Source: CALEUX01 sp037439945 (GTDB taxonomy: Bacteria; Bacteroidota; Bacteroidia; Bacteroidales; Marinilabiliaceae). Taken from it: a stretch of 64,000 nucleotides of DNA. Location of the stretch: assembly GCA_037439945.1 (NCBI GenBank), contig JBBIVA010000002.1, positions 18,703-82,702 of the forward strand, written 5' to 3'. Of the stretch, positions 34,312-43,779 are shown in pieces. Within the stretch, counting starts at the first letter, position 1, and each line of letters opens with the position of its first letter. The notes beneath the pieces were generated by a model. That model searched no databases and was not told the origin of the DNA. It saw nothing but the letters and a program-made list of their open reading frames with translations. Made by a program: the position numbers and the translations under genes.

Positions 34312-35358
34312 AACATTGTTGTAACCGGCGGGGCCGGATTTATTGGGTCACATGTTGTAAGATTACTGGTTAATAAATATCCCGAATATAACATCATGAA
34401 TCTTGATGCACTTACCTATGCCGGTAATTTGGAAAATCTGAAAGATATTGAGCATAAACCGAATTATCAGTTTGAAAGAATTAATATTACTGATGAAAAA
34501 AAGGTGAGTCAGCTTTTTGCCACCCATAAATTCGACAGTGTTATTCATTTAGCCGCTGAATCGCATGTTGACAGGTCAATAAGCAATCCTCTTGAGTTTA
34601 TAAACACCAACATTCTTGGAACAGTTAATTTGCTTAATGCAGCAAGGATGGAATGGAAAGAAAAGTTGGACGGGAAGAAATTTTATCATATCTCTACCGA
34701 TGAAGTTTATGGTTCCTTGGGCAAAACCGGCCTTTTTACTGAATCCACATCCTATGACCCACGAAGCCCTTATTCGGCATCAAAAGCAAGTTCAGACCAT
34801 TTAGTAAGGGCATACCACCACACTTATGGGTTGCCGGTGGTAATAAGCAATTGTTCAAATAATTACGGGCCTAATCAGTTTCCAGAAAAACTAATTCCCC
34901 TGGCTATAAATAATATTAAAAACAATAAACCAATTCCTGTTTACGGAAAAGGGGAGAATGTTCGCGACTGGCTTTTTGTTGAAGACCATGCAAGCGCCAT
35001 TGATTTAATTTTCCATAAAGGTGCTGTTGGTGAAACTTATAATATTGGAGGCAATAATGAGTGGACAAATATTGACCTTATAAACCTGCTATGTAAAGTT
35101 ATGGATGAAGAGCTGGGGCGGGGCCCGGGGGATTCATCAAAACTGATTACTTTTGTGAAAGACCGTGCAGGCCACGATTTACGATATGCAATAGACTCAT
35201 CAAAACTGATGAATGACCTGGGATGGAAGCCTTCATTGCAGTTTGAAGAGGGTTTACGCAAAACGGTGAAATGGTATTTATTGAATCAGGATTGGATGAA
35301 CCATATTACTTCAGGACAATATGAGCAGTATTACTCTGAGCAATACGGTACAAGATAG
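34306..35358 (+). CDS. rfbB: dTDP-glucose 4,6-dehydratase
   Basis: SDR-family enzyme that makes dTDP-4-keto-6-deoxyglucose for deoxysugars such as rhamnose; 350 residues. It has VTGGAGFIGSHVV, the HLAAESHVDRSI segment, the active-site STDEVYG and YSASKASSDHLVRAYHHTYGLP, plus SNNYGPNQFPEKLIP. rfbA, rfbC and rfbD are not in the window. Its start codon lies inside the second copy of a 14-bp direct repeat. Confidence 0.95.
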   Translation: MKNIVVTGGAGFIGSHVVRLLVNKYPEYNIMNLDALTYAGNLENLKDIEHKPNYQFERINITDEKKVSQLFATHKFDSVIHLAAESHVDRSISNPLEFINTNILGTVNLLNAARMEWKEKLDGKKFYHISTDEVYGSLGKTGLFTESTSYDPRSPYSASKASSDHLVRAYHHTYGLPVVISNCSNNYGPNQFPEKLIPLAINNIKNNKPIPVYGKGENVRDWLFVEDHASAIDLIFHKGAVGETYNIGGNNEWTNIDLINLLCKVMDEELGRGPGDSSKLITFVKDRAGHDLRYAIDSSKLMNDLGWKPSLQFEEGLRKTVKWYLLNQDWMNHITSGQYEQYYSEQYGTR

Positions 35359-35426
35359 AAGTTTAAGGATTTTAAACCCAAATTTGATATTGGACGGCCA
35401 ATTTCAACCACGAAAATCTATAATTT

Positions 35427-35462
35427 AAAGGGGTAGTGACTAATGGCCGTTACCCCTTTTTT
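35427..35462. terminator. bidirectional terminator between rfbB and glmS
   Basis: AAAGGGGTA / TACCCCTTT stem followed by T-rich sequence. It lies between convergent genes. Confidence 0.85.
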
Positions 35463-35471
35463 AATTGTGCC

Positions 35472-37307
35472 TTATTCAACGGTTACTGATTTTGCGAGGT
35501 TTCGTGGTTGGTCAACATTACAGCCTCTAAGCACTGCAATGTGATATGACAGTATCTGTAATGGTATTACTGTTAACAGTGGTGATAATGCCTCATGGCA
35601 TTCAGGGATTTCTATTACATTGTCGGCCATTTTCTTAACAATTTTATCACCTTTGGTAACAACAGCTATTACCATTCCTTTACGGGCTTTCACTTCCTGG
35701 ATATTACTTGCCATTTTTTCATACAGTTTATCCTGAACAGCAAGTACTACCACAGGTAATTTTTCATCAATAAGGGCTATTGGCCCATGTTTCATTTCGG
35801 CTGCAGGGTAACCTTCTGCATGAATATATGATATTTCCTTGAGTTTAAGTGCGCCTTCAAGAGCAACGGGGAATAAAATTCCACGACCCAGATAAAGCGC
35901 ATCGGTAACATCTTTATAGGTTTCGGCAATTTTCCTGATTTCTCCATCTTTATCAAGGATTGATTTAATTTTTGATGGAATCTGAATTAGTTCCTGTATT
36001 AGAACTTTATACTCTTCAGAAGGCAAAACCTGTCGCTTATTACCAAGTAAAAAGGCCATCATTGCCAATACCGTAATTTGGGAGGTAAAAGCCTTTGTGC
36101 TTGCAACGCCAATTTCAATTCCGGCATGGGTATAAACACCTGCATCTGTTTCTCTGGAAAGGGAGGAGCCGGCAACATTGCAAATTCCCAGAATTGTTGC
36201 CCCGGATTCTTTAACCAAACGGATTGCCGCCAGGGTATCGGCAGTTTCGCCACTTTGTGATATGGCAATCACCAAGTCATCCTTATCGATAATAGGATTG
36301 CGGTAGCGAAATTCTGATGCATATTCGACTTCAACAGGGATCCGGGCATACTCCTCAAAAAGATATTCGCCAACCAGGGCTGCGTGCCATGAAGTGCCAC
36401 AGGCTACAATTACAATTCTTTTGGCATCAATAAGTTTTGGCATAACGTCAAGTATCCCACCCAGAAATATCTTGCTTTGGTCCATTGATATACGGCCTCT
36501 GAATGTGTCAGTAATTGAGTTGGATTGTTCATGTATTTCCTTAAGCATGAAATGTTCAAAATCACCCTTGTCAATATTGTCTATGCTAAGGTTAATGGTT
36601 TTTATATCAGGTGTTTTGGAATCATTGTGAATATTTCTCAAATCGAGGCTTTCCCTGGTTATAACTGCCACTTCTTCATCGTTCAGGTAAATAACCTGAT
36701 CGGTGTATTCAATAATTGGAGTAGCATCTGATGCAAGGAAGTATTCGTGATCACCAACTCCTATAACCAGGGGGCTCCCTTTACGTGCCGCAATAAGCAT
36801 TCCGGGTTCGTCAACGCATGAAATTACTAATCCATAGGCTCCAACAACACGTGTTAAGGCCAGTCTTACAGCAAATTCGGCTGATACTTTTTGTTCGTTG
36901 TAAATATTTTCAATGAGATTTGCCAGTACTTCCGTATCTGTTTCACTCTGAAAGGCATATCCCCGGTTAATTAGTTCTTTTTTTAAATGAGCATAATTCT
37001 CAATAATACCATTGTGTATAACAATGAATTTTCCATTCATTGATTTGTGCGGGTGGGCGTTAATATCATTTGGTTCCCCGTGAGTTGCCCAACGGGTATG
37101 CCCCATTCCTACAGTGCCTGAAATATCGTTGTCTTTAACAAGGGCCTCAAGGTCTTTTACCTTACCTTTACATTTATACACATGGGTATGGCTGTTAAAT
37201 AATGCTATTCCCGCTGAGTCGTACCCGCGGTATTCCAACCGCTGTAAACCTTTTATCAAAATGGGATAGGCAGTCCTGTCACCCACATAAGCTACAATTC
37301 CACACAT
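35472..37307 (-). CDS. glmS: glutamine--fructose-6-phosphate aminotransferase (isomerizing)
   Basis: Makes glucosamine-6-phosphate, the entry to UDP-GlcNAc; 611 residues. The N-terminal glutaminase has the nucleophile Cys2 (MCGIVAYVG), GHTRWATHG and the HNGIIEN loop. Two SIS domains follow (ACGTSWHAALVG, ISQSGETADTLAAI; then YLGRGILFPVALEGALKLKE, HAEGYPAAEMKHGPIALI), and the protein ends in NLAKSVTVE. UDP-GlcNAc made downstream of this step is the precursor used by the wbp-type operon at 45-50 kb. Confidence 0.97.
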   Translation of the reverse strand: MCGIVAYVGDRTAYPILIKGLQRLEYRGYDSAGIALFNSHTHVYKCKGKVKDLEALVKDNDISGTVGMGHTRWATHGEPNDINAHPHKSMNGKFIVIHNGIIENYAHLKKELINRGYAFQSETDTEVLANLIENIYNEQKVSAEFAVRLALTRVVGAYGLVISCVDEPGMLIAARKGSPLVIGVGDHEYFLASDATPIIEYTDQVIYLNDEEVAVITRESLDLRNIHNDSKTPDIKTINLSIDNIDKGDFEHFMLKEIHEQSNSITDTFRGRISMDQSKIFLGGILDVMPKLIDAKRIVIVACGTSWHAALVGEYLFEEYARIPVEVEYASEFRYRNPIIDKDDLVIAISQSGETADTLAAIRLVKESGATILGICNVAGSSLSRETDAGVYTHAGIEIGVASTKAFTSQITVLAMMAFLLGNKRQVLPSEEYKVLIQELIQIPSKIKSILDKDGEIRKIAETYKDVTDALYLGRGILFPVALEGALKLKEISYIHAEGYPAAEMKHGPIALIDEKLPVVVLAVQDKLYEKMASNIQEVKARKGMVIAVVTKGDKIVKKMADNVIEIPECHEALSPLLTVIPLQILSYHIAVLRGCNVDQPRNLAKSVTVE

Positions 37308-37497
37308 ACTTCTGAATTTTTCTCAATAATATAGTAATACAAAACTAATAAACATAGGCCAAATCATCCCTGTCAATAGTCAACCGGAAAGTGTAATTGG
37401 TAAAAAAATGATCCGGGTTTAGTTATGGTCACCCCATTTTATAAACCTATGGCTACCGTTTTAAATAAAATGGCCCAATTTAGCATAACCCCCATTT

Positions 37498-39486
37498 TTA
37501 CATCAGCCTGGCTAATTTTTCCTTAACTTTCTTTGCCAATCCGCTTTTTTTCTCAATGTGTTCAATAATATCGGTAACCGCAGGGTGACTAGTAAATTCA
37601 CCCCTTACATTCTCAAAATCTGACATTCTTGTTTCTTCTTCACCATCAATACCAAACCCTGTTTGAGATTTTAGTGTGAACTCTTTCCTGGCATCTTCAT
37701 ACATCATTTGGTCCAGGGTAACAACGGCATTTTTCCATTCATCAACAAACCCCTCGAGTTGTTTTGCTGTTACGGTTTCAACATTTAATCCTGCTTCAGA
37801 TAAAAGTTTAGGCACGATCCAGTTCCAGGCCCAATGAAAATACTGACCCATCCAGTTATGGTAAATGTTGTTCAAATCATCGGGTGATGTAATATTTCCA
37901 TTTTCAATTTCATTAACCAACCAGTTAATTTTTTCTTTTGGAACCATTAAACCGGCCATATCCACCCATTCGCCTGAACCCTCATTGCCATCGGGAGCAA
38001 TGGCCCGGCGCATTTCCTCCTCAGTTGAATATTCAGAAACTTCCAGTTTTTTTACCAAACCATTTCCAAGAAATTTTGTAATACCCAACCGGTACAACTT
38101 TATTCCCCTCTCAAGGGATGAGTTTGTAATTTTGGCACTGTTATACATAAAATACTCTGACGAAATACCAGAGGTTTTTTTCAGGTTTTCCAGAATTTTC
38201 ACTCCTTTAATGATTTTTAGAACGGAGTATGGGCTCAGAAGGTTAAATATTATACAGTCGAGCAGGTATTCATCTTTTCTTCTGTCCCTTTTTGGCCATT
38301 TTCTGGCATCACGAATTGTTCCAATGCTTCTTAATGTTACCCCCGGGGCAAGGAAGCTTTCATCGGTATTTTCAATCAGATATGAAAAAGGGAGTTCCGA
38401 GGTATCGGGGTTTCGGTAATGCCTCCCCATAACAAGTGAAAATGCGCCAATTTTTGCAGGCCACAAAATATATGAATCACTTGTTGTTTTACTACCTCGT
38501 TCAACAACCCCCTGGTGTATTGGCCCCAATTTGTATAAATGATTACTTTGGTTTGAGCCGCTACCAGCATTAAGAAAAGAGTAATAACCCGCAATAAGAA
38601 GCGTAGATTTATGGTGTGAGACCGTATAAGGTCCGGCAAAAATTGAGCAGGCTTCACCATGAAAGCCCTGACAATTTGCAAAAAACACCGAATTTTCGGC
38701 TGAGTATTGTTTTCCCAAAACAGTTCCCTGCCCAATAAAGCATTTTGAAATCATAGTTGAATCGCTTATTGAGCTCCCGCTTGATAGGATAAAATCTTCG
38801 GCAATTACTCCCGGGCCCACATATGATGGGTCCTTTTCTGAACTGTTTATTGTACCATTGTTTAAACGGTAAATACTTTCAATTTTAGTAAAGGGACCAA
38901 TATTAACATTTAATATGGTACGGCAACTCAACAACTGGGCCCCCTCGCCAATAATACCCATTTGAGAACAAATAGTTTGGGTATACTTTTCAACCATTTG
39001 CTGCAGGGCATCAATTAAACGAGGGCGGTGGCGGTAAAAGGCCATTAAATAAGCGGTGTGGGCCGACAAATTGTTAAATATTGGTATTTCCCTGCCACCG
39101 GTTTCACTTAACACGGCAACCCGGGTTCCGTTTCCAAAGCATGATTTGCCTGTAACCCCTAAGGTGTCAACACTCTCAATAAATACATTTTTGCCTATTT
39201 TATAATTGGCAAGATAGTTCTTAACCTGATTTATATAAACATCGTCATCAATATGGCAATTATGAATAACGGCACTGTATATCCCTGATAATTTCTCAAT
39301 TCCACCCTGAAGTTCTACTCTTCTTTTAAATACCCCTAACCAAACATCTCCGGAAAATGAAACGTGTTTACAACGTTCGGCATTAAACCCATCTTTAACT
39401 TTAATTCTTTGCCAGTCGGTGCTTTGGCACCCGTTTTTTTCGAGAAATTCGATCTCTTTACCTGAAAGATTTCTGTATGATACCAT
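37498..39486 (-). CDS. DUF4954 family protein (left-handed beta-helix)
   Basis: 662 residues. Matches the Bacteroidota DUF4954 family from its N-terminus (YRNLSGKEIEFLEKNGC) through a hexapeptide-repeat left-handed beta-helix at about 60-340, with stretches such as SGIYSAVIHNCHIDDDVYI and ISDSTMISKCFIGQGTVLG. A mostly helical C-terminal half of unknown function follows. The helix resembles acyl- and nucleotidyl-transferases, and genes of this family often lie near glmS or sugar-nucleotide genes, as here. There is no signal peptide, so it is cytoplasmic. Confidence 0.85.
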   Translation of the reverse strand: MVSYRNLSGKEIEFLEKNGCQSTDWQRIKVKDGFNAERCKHVSFSGDVWLGVFKRRVELQGGIEKLSGIYSAVIHNCHIDDDVYINQVKNYLANYKIGKNVFIESVDTLGVTGKSCFGNGTRVAVLSETGGREIPIFNNLSAHTAYLMAFYRHRPRLIDALQQMVEKYTQTICSQMGIIGEGAQLLSCRTILNVNIGPFTKIESIYRLNNGTINSSEKDPSYVGPGVIAEDFILSSGSSISDSTMISKCFIGQGTVLGKQYSAENSVFFANCQGFHGEACSIFAGPYTVSHHKSTLLIAGYYSFLNAGSGSNQSNHLYKLGPIHQGVVERGSKTTSDSYILWPAKIGAFSLVMGRHYRNPDTSELPFSYLIENTDESFLAPGVTLRSIGTIRDARKWPKRDRRKDEYLLDCIIFNLLSPYSVLKIIKGVKILENLKKTSGISSEYFMYNSAKITNSSLERGIKLYRLGITKFLGNGLVKKLEVSEYSTEEEMRRAIAPDGNEGSGEWVDMAGLMVPKEKINWLVNEIENGNITSPDDLNNIYHNWMGQYFHWAWNWIVPKLLSEAGLNVETVTAKQLEGFVDEWKNAVVTLDQMMYEDARKEFTLKSQTGFGIDGEEETRMSDFENVRGEFTSHPAVTDIIEHIEKKSGLAKKVKEKLARLM

Positions 39487-39751
39487 ATTTTGAGCTGTTT
39501 TTTCAACCGAATGTAAGAAAACTCTTTCACTATTACATGCAATTGAACTAAAAGATAATCAAGCCAAAGGAAATAGTATAATTAAATAAAAAGTATAATT
39601 AAACGAAACTGCATAAGGTGGCTAATTTTGATTTTAATAAGGTTTTGAAAACAGAGTTGAGATGAATAAAATTTAGCCTGTCCTAATAAGGTTATTCAAG
39701 GCAATTTTGTAATATTGTATTGCAATCATTATAAACCTTAAAACTTAAATT

Positions 39752-40117
39752 ATGAGCGCAGGAATTTATGGATTTGTTGGACTAATTTATTTCGCATTTA
39801 TAGTCCTTATGATTATATCAATGTGGAAGATTTTTGAAAAAGCAGGGCAACCGGGCTGGGCCAGTATTATTCCAATTTATAATACAATTGTATTATTGAA
39901 AATTGTTGGTAAGCCCTGGTGGTGGTTACTATTGATGCTATTATCTGCAATTATAATAGGATTGATTTGGGCAATATGGTCAGTTAATTTACTTTCAAAA
40001 AGTTTTGGCAAGGGTGTTGGTTATACCTTGGGGCTACTTTTTCTGCCATTTATTTTCTACCCTTTGCTTGGGCTGGGCGACGCAACTTACCAGGGCCCTG
40101 CAGGTAAAAAAGCTTAA
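39752..40117 (+). CDS. DUF5684 small membrane protein
   Basis: 121 residues with three to four transmembrane helices. The pattern KIFEKAGQPGWASIIPIYNTIVLLKI-GKPWWW is diagnostic of DUF5684, found in Bacteroidota and often annotated as a signal-peptidase-related membrane protein, though it has no catalytic Ser/Lys pair. It has its own terminator and is probably monocistronic. Function unknown. Confidence 0.82.
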   Translation: MSAGIYGFVGLIYFAFIVLMIISMWKIFEKAGQPGWASIIPIYNTIVLLKIVGKPWWWLLLMLLSAIIIGLIWAIWSVNLLSKSFGKGVGYTLGLLFLPFIFYPLLGLGDATYQGPAGKKA

Positions 40118-40161
40118 TTATCATTTATGTTATAAATTATTTGTTTTTGTACTAAAGATTT

Positions 40162-40190
40162 AAAACCCCCGTTTTGACGGGGGTTTTTGT
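40162..40190 (+). terminator. terminator of the DUF5684 gene
   Basis: AAAACCCCCGT / ACGGGGGTTTTT stem with a 4-nt TTTG loop and T-run. Confidence 0.9.
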
Positions 40191-40242
40191 TAAGCCTATA
40201 TTGTAGCAGATTAGCTTTTTGTAAAAACATGCAGGTTTTGGT

Positions 40243-42228
40243 TCAGGAATGGTCCCCGGCAAATACTTTTCCGGCTTTTGCAATGTTATCAGGTTTCCCA
40301 AGTACGTAAGCTATATCGCCTTTTCTGAATGAGCAATTATGGGCAGGGTTTTCAATAATATCATCTCCCCTTTTTATTGCCACTACTGTGGCCCCTACAA
40401 AATTTCTGAAATCAATTTCGGCCAACGCTTTGCCAATAACAGTTGAACCGTCCCTTACTTTTAAAGCGGCAATTTCAATATTTGGTAAATCTTTCATTAT
40501 TGAGATGCTTGATTTTGATTTACCCTTATCGCGGAATATGCCATAATTATCTTTTCTAATGCGGCCAATAATCTGTCTTATTTCACTTTGTGGAAGCAGG
40601 TATTTTGTTAAAACGCGTTCAAATATTTCAATGGCGGTTTCAAATTCTTCAGGAATCACCTGTGTAGCCCCAAGCTTATACAACTCTTCAATATCTTCAA
40701 CATGTTTTGTCCTTACCAGTATTGCAGCATGGTTATTTAAATGTCTTATCTTTTCAACTACGGCCATTGATGCCATTAAATCTCCTATTGAAACTACAAC
40801 AATTTCAGCGGTATCAACATGTGCCTTTTTTAGTATTGGTTCATTTATGGCATCACCATAAATAATTGCTTCACCTTTTTCCTGCCGGCGTTTAACATCT
40901 GCCGGGTCAAAAGCTATAGAAATGCATGGCAGGTTAATGTGCATAGCCATGGCCGAGAGGTTTGAAGCCCTGGAGTCTTTACCAATCAATACAAGATGGT
41001 TTTTCATTTCAGGAACATCAATATGTTTAAGTGGAAAAAGACCATCGACAAGAAATTTGGGTATTGAAAGCTTCAGGAAAGTATTGGATAAAGGTTTTGC
41101 TACCATTATCATAAATGGTGTTACCGACATACTCATTATTGCAACGGCCAAAAATAACTGGTAATAATAGGGGGAAAGAATGTCAAAATTTTGTCCCATT
41201 TTAGCCAGAATAAATGAGAATTCGCCGACTTGGGCAAGTGCAAAACCAACTAAAACCTGGCCTCTGAATGTATGTCCAAGAACAAACCCTGTTAATCCGG
41301 CCACAATCATTTTTAATCCAATTACAAATGCTACAGTAACTAATACAATTCCAAGATTATCCAGAACAAAACTTATATCAAGGAGCATCCCTATTGATAC
41401 AAAAAAGAAGGCTGAAAAAGTATCCTTAAATGGTATGATATGTCCAAATGCATTATGACTATATTCCGACTCTGAAATCATAAGACCTGCAAGGAATGCA
41501 CCAAAAGCCAGCGACATTCCCAATTCATGGGTAAGAAAAGCAACTGACAAACAAATTAACAGGATACTCATAAAAAACAGTTCCTGATTTTTAGTCATTG
41601 CAATGGCCCTTAGAATTAAAGGCATTACCCATTTATGGCCCACAAAAACCAATATAATAATGAGAGCAGATTTTACTCCAAGTAATATAAAACCGGTTCC
41701 TAAATTATTTACTTCTCCTGCCATTAACGGGGTAAATAATAAAAGTGGCACCAAAAGTAAATCCTGGAAAATAAGTATTCCCAAAATAGTTCGGCCAAAA
41801 TTTGATGTTAGTTCAGAGCGGTCTTGCAGAACCTTTAAAACCACAGCAGTACTGCTTAGGGCAGTTAAAAACCCAATAAAAAAGGCTGCTGATATTTCCA
41901 GGCCATAGCTTTTGGCTAAAAAAGTAATTACCAGGGTTGTTATGGAAACCTGCAATAAACCACCAAAAAATACAATGCGACGGATTTTAATTAAATGTTT
42001 TAAAGAAAACTCAAGGCCAATTGTAAATAACAATAAAACAACCCCAATTTCTGCCAATGTTTCTATGTTGGTGCCCGACACCACAATTCCGGCTAAATGA
42101 GGCCCTGCTAATACCCCTGTTAACAGGTAACCTATTATTGTTGGAATTTTAAACCGGGTAAATATGTAATTAACCAGGGTTGATAATGCAAAAATTACCA
42201 GGATATCTTTTAAGATGTTAAATTCCAT
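40243..42228 (-). CDS. Kef/CPA2-type cation:proton antiporter with RCK domains
   Basis: 661 residues. The first ~385 form a 12-13-helix Na+/H+ exchanger domain (IIGYLLTGVLAGPHLAGI, LEFSLKHL, FLTALSSTAVVLKVLQDRS, FGAFLAGLMISESEY). A TrkA-N (RCK) domain follows at about 410-530 (HLVLIGKDSRASNLSAMA, IIYGDAINEPILKKA). A TrkA-C domain ends the protein (LKVRDGSTVIGKALAEIDFR, ENPAHNCSFRKGDIAYVLG). It probably exports K+ or Na+ under nucleotide- or redox-linked control. The RCK nucleotide loop lacks the full GxGxxG pattern, so its ligand is uncertain. Confidence 0.92.
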   Translation of the reverse strand: MEFNILKDILVIFALSTLVNYIFTRFKIPTIIGYLLTGVLAGPHLAGIVVSGTNIETLAEIGVVLLLFTIGLEFSLKHLIKIRRIVFFGGLLQVSITTLVITFLAKSYGLEISAAFFIGFLTALSSTAVVLKVLQDRSELTSNFGRTILGILIFQDLLLVPLLLFTPLMAGEVNNLGTGFILLGVKSALIIILVFVGHKWVMPLILRAIAMTKNQELFFMSILLICLSVAFLTHELGMSLAFGAFLAGLMISESEYSHNAFGHIIPFKDTFSAFFFVSIGMLLDISFVLDNLGIVLVTVAFVIGLKMIVAGLTGFVLGHTFRGQVLVGFALAQVGEFSFILAKMGQNFDILSPYYYQLFLAVAIMSMSVTPFMIMVAKPLSNTFLKLSIPKFLVDGLFPLKHIDVPEMKNHLVLIGKDSRASNLSAMAMHINLPCISIAFDPADVKRRQEKGEAIIYGDAINEPILKKAHVDTAEIVVVSIGDLMASMAVVEKIRHLNNHAAILVRTKHVEDIEELYKLGATQVIPEEFETAIEIFERVLTKYLLPQSEIRQIIGRIRKDNYGIFRDKGKSKSSISIMKDLPNIEIAALKVRDGSTVIGKALAEIDFRNFVGATVVAIKRGDDIIENPAHNCSFRKGDIAYVLGKPDNIAKAGKVFAGDHS

Positions 42229-42627
42229 AAATTACCGGTATAATTTAATGTTGATTAAGGCAAAGATAAACCATTAAAATAAGAATTAACTCAAATTTGT
42301 GATTAGAGGCAGATAGTTAATTTCAGGTTTTACAGATAAACTGCCTTGCTTTGATTAACAAAAATTTACTATGGCAAACTTGATACGGGGAACTATTTAT
42401 AATCAAGAATTACCGGCAATAAATGGTTTTAATACCGGAATAAATTTATAAAGGGTATTAGTCCGTTAAAAACATAACTTCCGTTTTAGGATAAAACTAT
42501 TTGCTTTATTTTGAATTTAAGAATAAGGGGAGTTTTTTATCAAAATACTTATAATGGATAACCTATTTATTAACAAATGTTTTATAGTTGTATCAAAGTG
42601 GTTGATTCTAAAAAATTATTATTTGCG
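42229..42627. other. 399-bp intergenic region
   Basis: AT-rich, with no ORF, repeat or strong hairpin that I can support. It lies downstream of the creatininase-like gene and upstream of the antiporter, both on the minus strand, so it should contain a terminator and the antiporter promoter, but neither is obvious. Confidence 0.4.
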
Positions 42628-43506
42628 CTATTGTTTTGTTTTGAGCGGATTTGTTGATTCATTATAGAACTGGTTCTGCAATGCAGGAACTATTTTATCG
42701 TTTTTTACTGCTTTTATGGCTTCAACCAATTGGTTTACAGTATAATTAATAAGTAGTTCTCCTGCTTGTGGATTTGCCCGTGATGCATCCCCAGAATAAT
42801 GGTTAGGAAATTTGGCATACCACCAAATTCCGGTGTATAAGTTTTTTAAATGGTTCAATCTTGCCTGATCGGTCCCTGTTTGTTCCATAACCCTGTTTTT
42901 ATGCATCAGGGTTGGTTCAATAGCCATAATCATTGATGCTTCTGTATTACCTGCATGGCCTCCATCTGGATCAGGTTGTGTAAGTTCCTCAACTTTTTTG
43001 ATTAATTCATTGCTGTATGATTGACGAAACCAGTAAAGAACATAATCTTTTTTTTCGGCAAGTTGGGAAATTCCAAAATATTCAAGAAAAGCATTATTGC
43101 CACCATGCCCGTTTACAATTACAATTTTCTTAAAACCATTTCTGCTTAACTCGTCAACAGTTTCCTGCAAAGCTTTCCAAATAAGTTCATGTGAATATGC
43201 AATTGTTCCGGGTTGATGCTTTGCTTCGTTTATTTGGCTGAAATAGTACCACGGAAACACAACAGTATATTCTTTCTCAGCTGCTCTTAATGCTATTTCG
43301 CGAGCTATGTAAAGGTCTGTTCCCAAAGGCATATGTGCGCCATGTTTTTCAAATACACCTACAGGAATAATTACTGTGGATGAACTTTTTTCCACTGCCT
43401 TAATAAAATCCGGAGAGGTAAGTTCTTCCAACCTGAAAGGAAGGTTTTGGGCTTTTAAAGGAAATAGTGCAAGCAATAAAAAAAATGCAGGCATTAATTT
43501 TTTCAT
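42628..43506 (-). CDS. secreted creatininase-family amidohydrolase
   Basis: 292 residues from the ATG at 43506. The upstream extension of the frame would place a signal peptide internally, so I reject the 43605 start. The mature protein follows a signal peptide ending in LKAQ. Creatininase motifs: VGVFEKHGAHMPLGTD (Glu, His, Asp metal ligands), HQPGTIAYS, the VNGHGGN loop and GGHAGNTEASMIMA with the second Glu. The family includes creatinine amidohydrolases and enzymes acting on other cyclic or formyl amides. Most are cytoplasmic, so export to the periplasm is notable. Substrate unknown. Confidence 0.85.
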   Translation of the reverse strand: MKKLMPAFFLLLALFPLKAQNLPFRLEELTSPDFIKAVEKSSSTVIIPVGVFEKHGAHMPLGTDLYIAREIALRAAEKEYTVVFPWYYFSQINEAKHQPGTIAYSHELIWKALQETVDELSRNGFKKIVIVNGHGGNNAFLEYFGISQLAEKKDYVLYWFRQSYSNELIKKVEELTQPDPDGGHAGNTEASMIMAIEPTLMHKNRVMEQTGTDQARLNHLKNLYTGIWWYAKFPNHYSGDASRANPQAGELLINYTVNQLVEAIKAVKNDKIVPALQNQFYNESTNPLKTKQ

Positions 43507-43779
43507 CAGCAAGTAATTTTTAAAATAGGGCCGGATTGTTTTCATGGTTAAAATATTTGGGTTATAAATTGAAATACAACCAATTGGTTTTATGAATACT
43601 GACAATGTCAGTTTTAACTATAACTTAGTTTTTTTGTTTCACAGTTTTTTTTAAAAACTGATTTGACTTAATCTCTCTAAACAGATTAAAAACCCGAAAA
43701 CCTAACGGACTTAAGTATTATTATTTAAGCTAAAGCCTGGTTTGTTAATTTAATAAAACTGGGATAAAAAGCCTGACCA

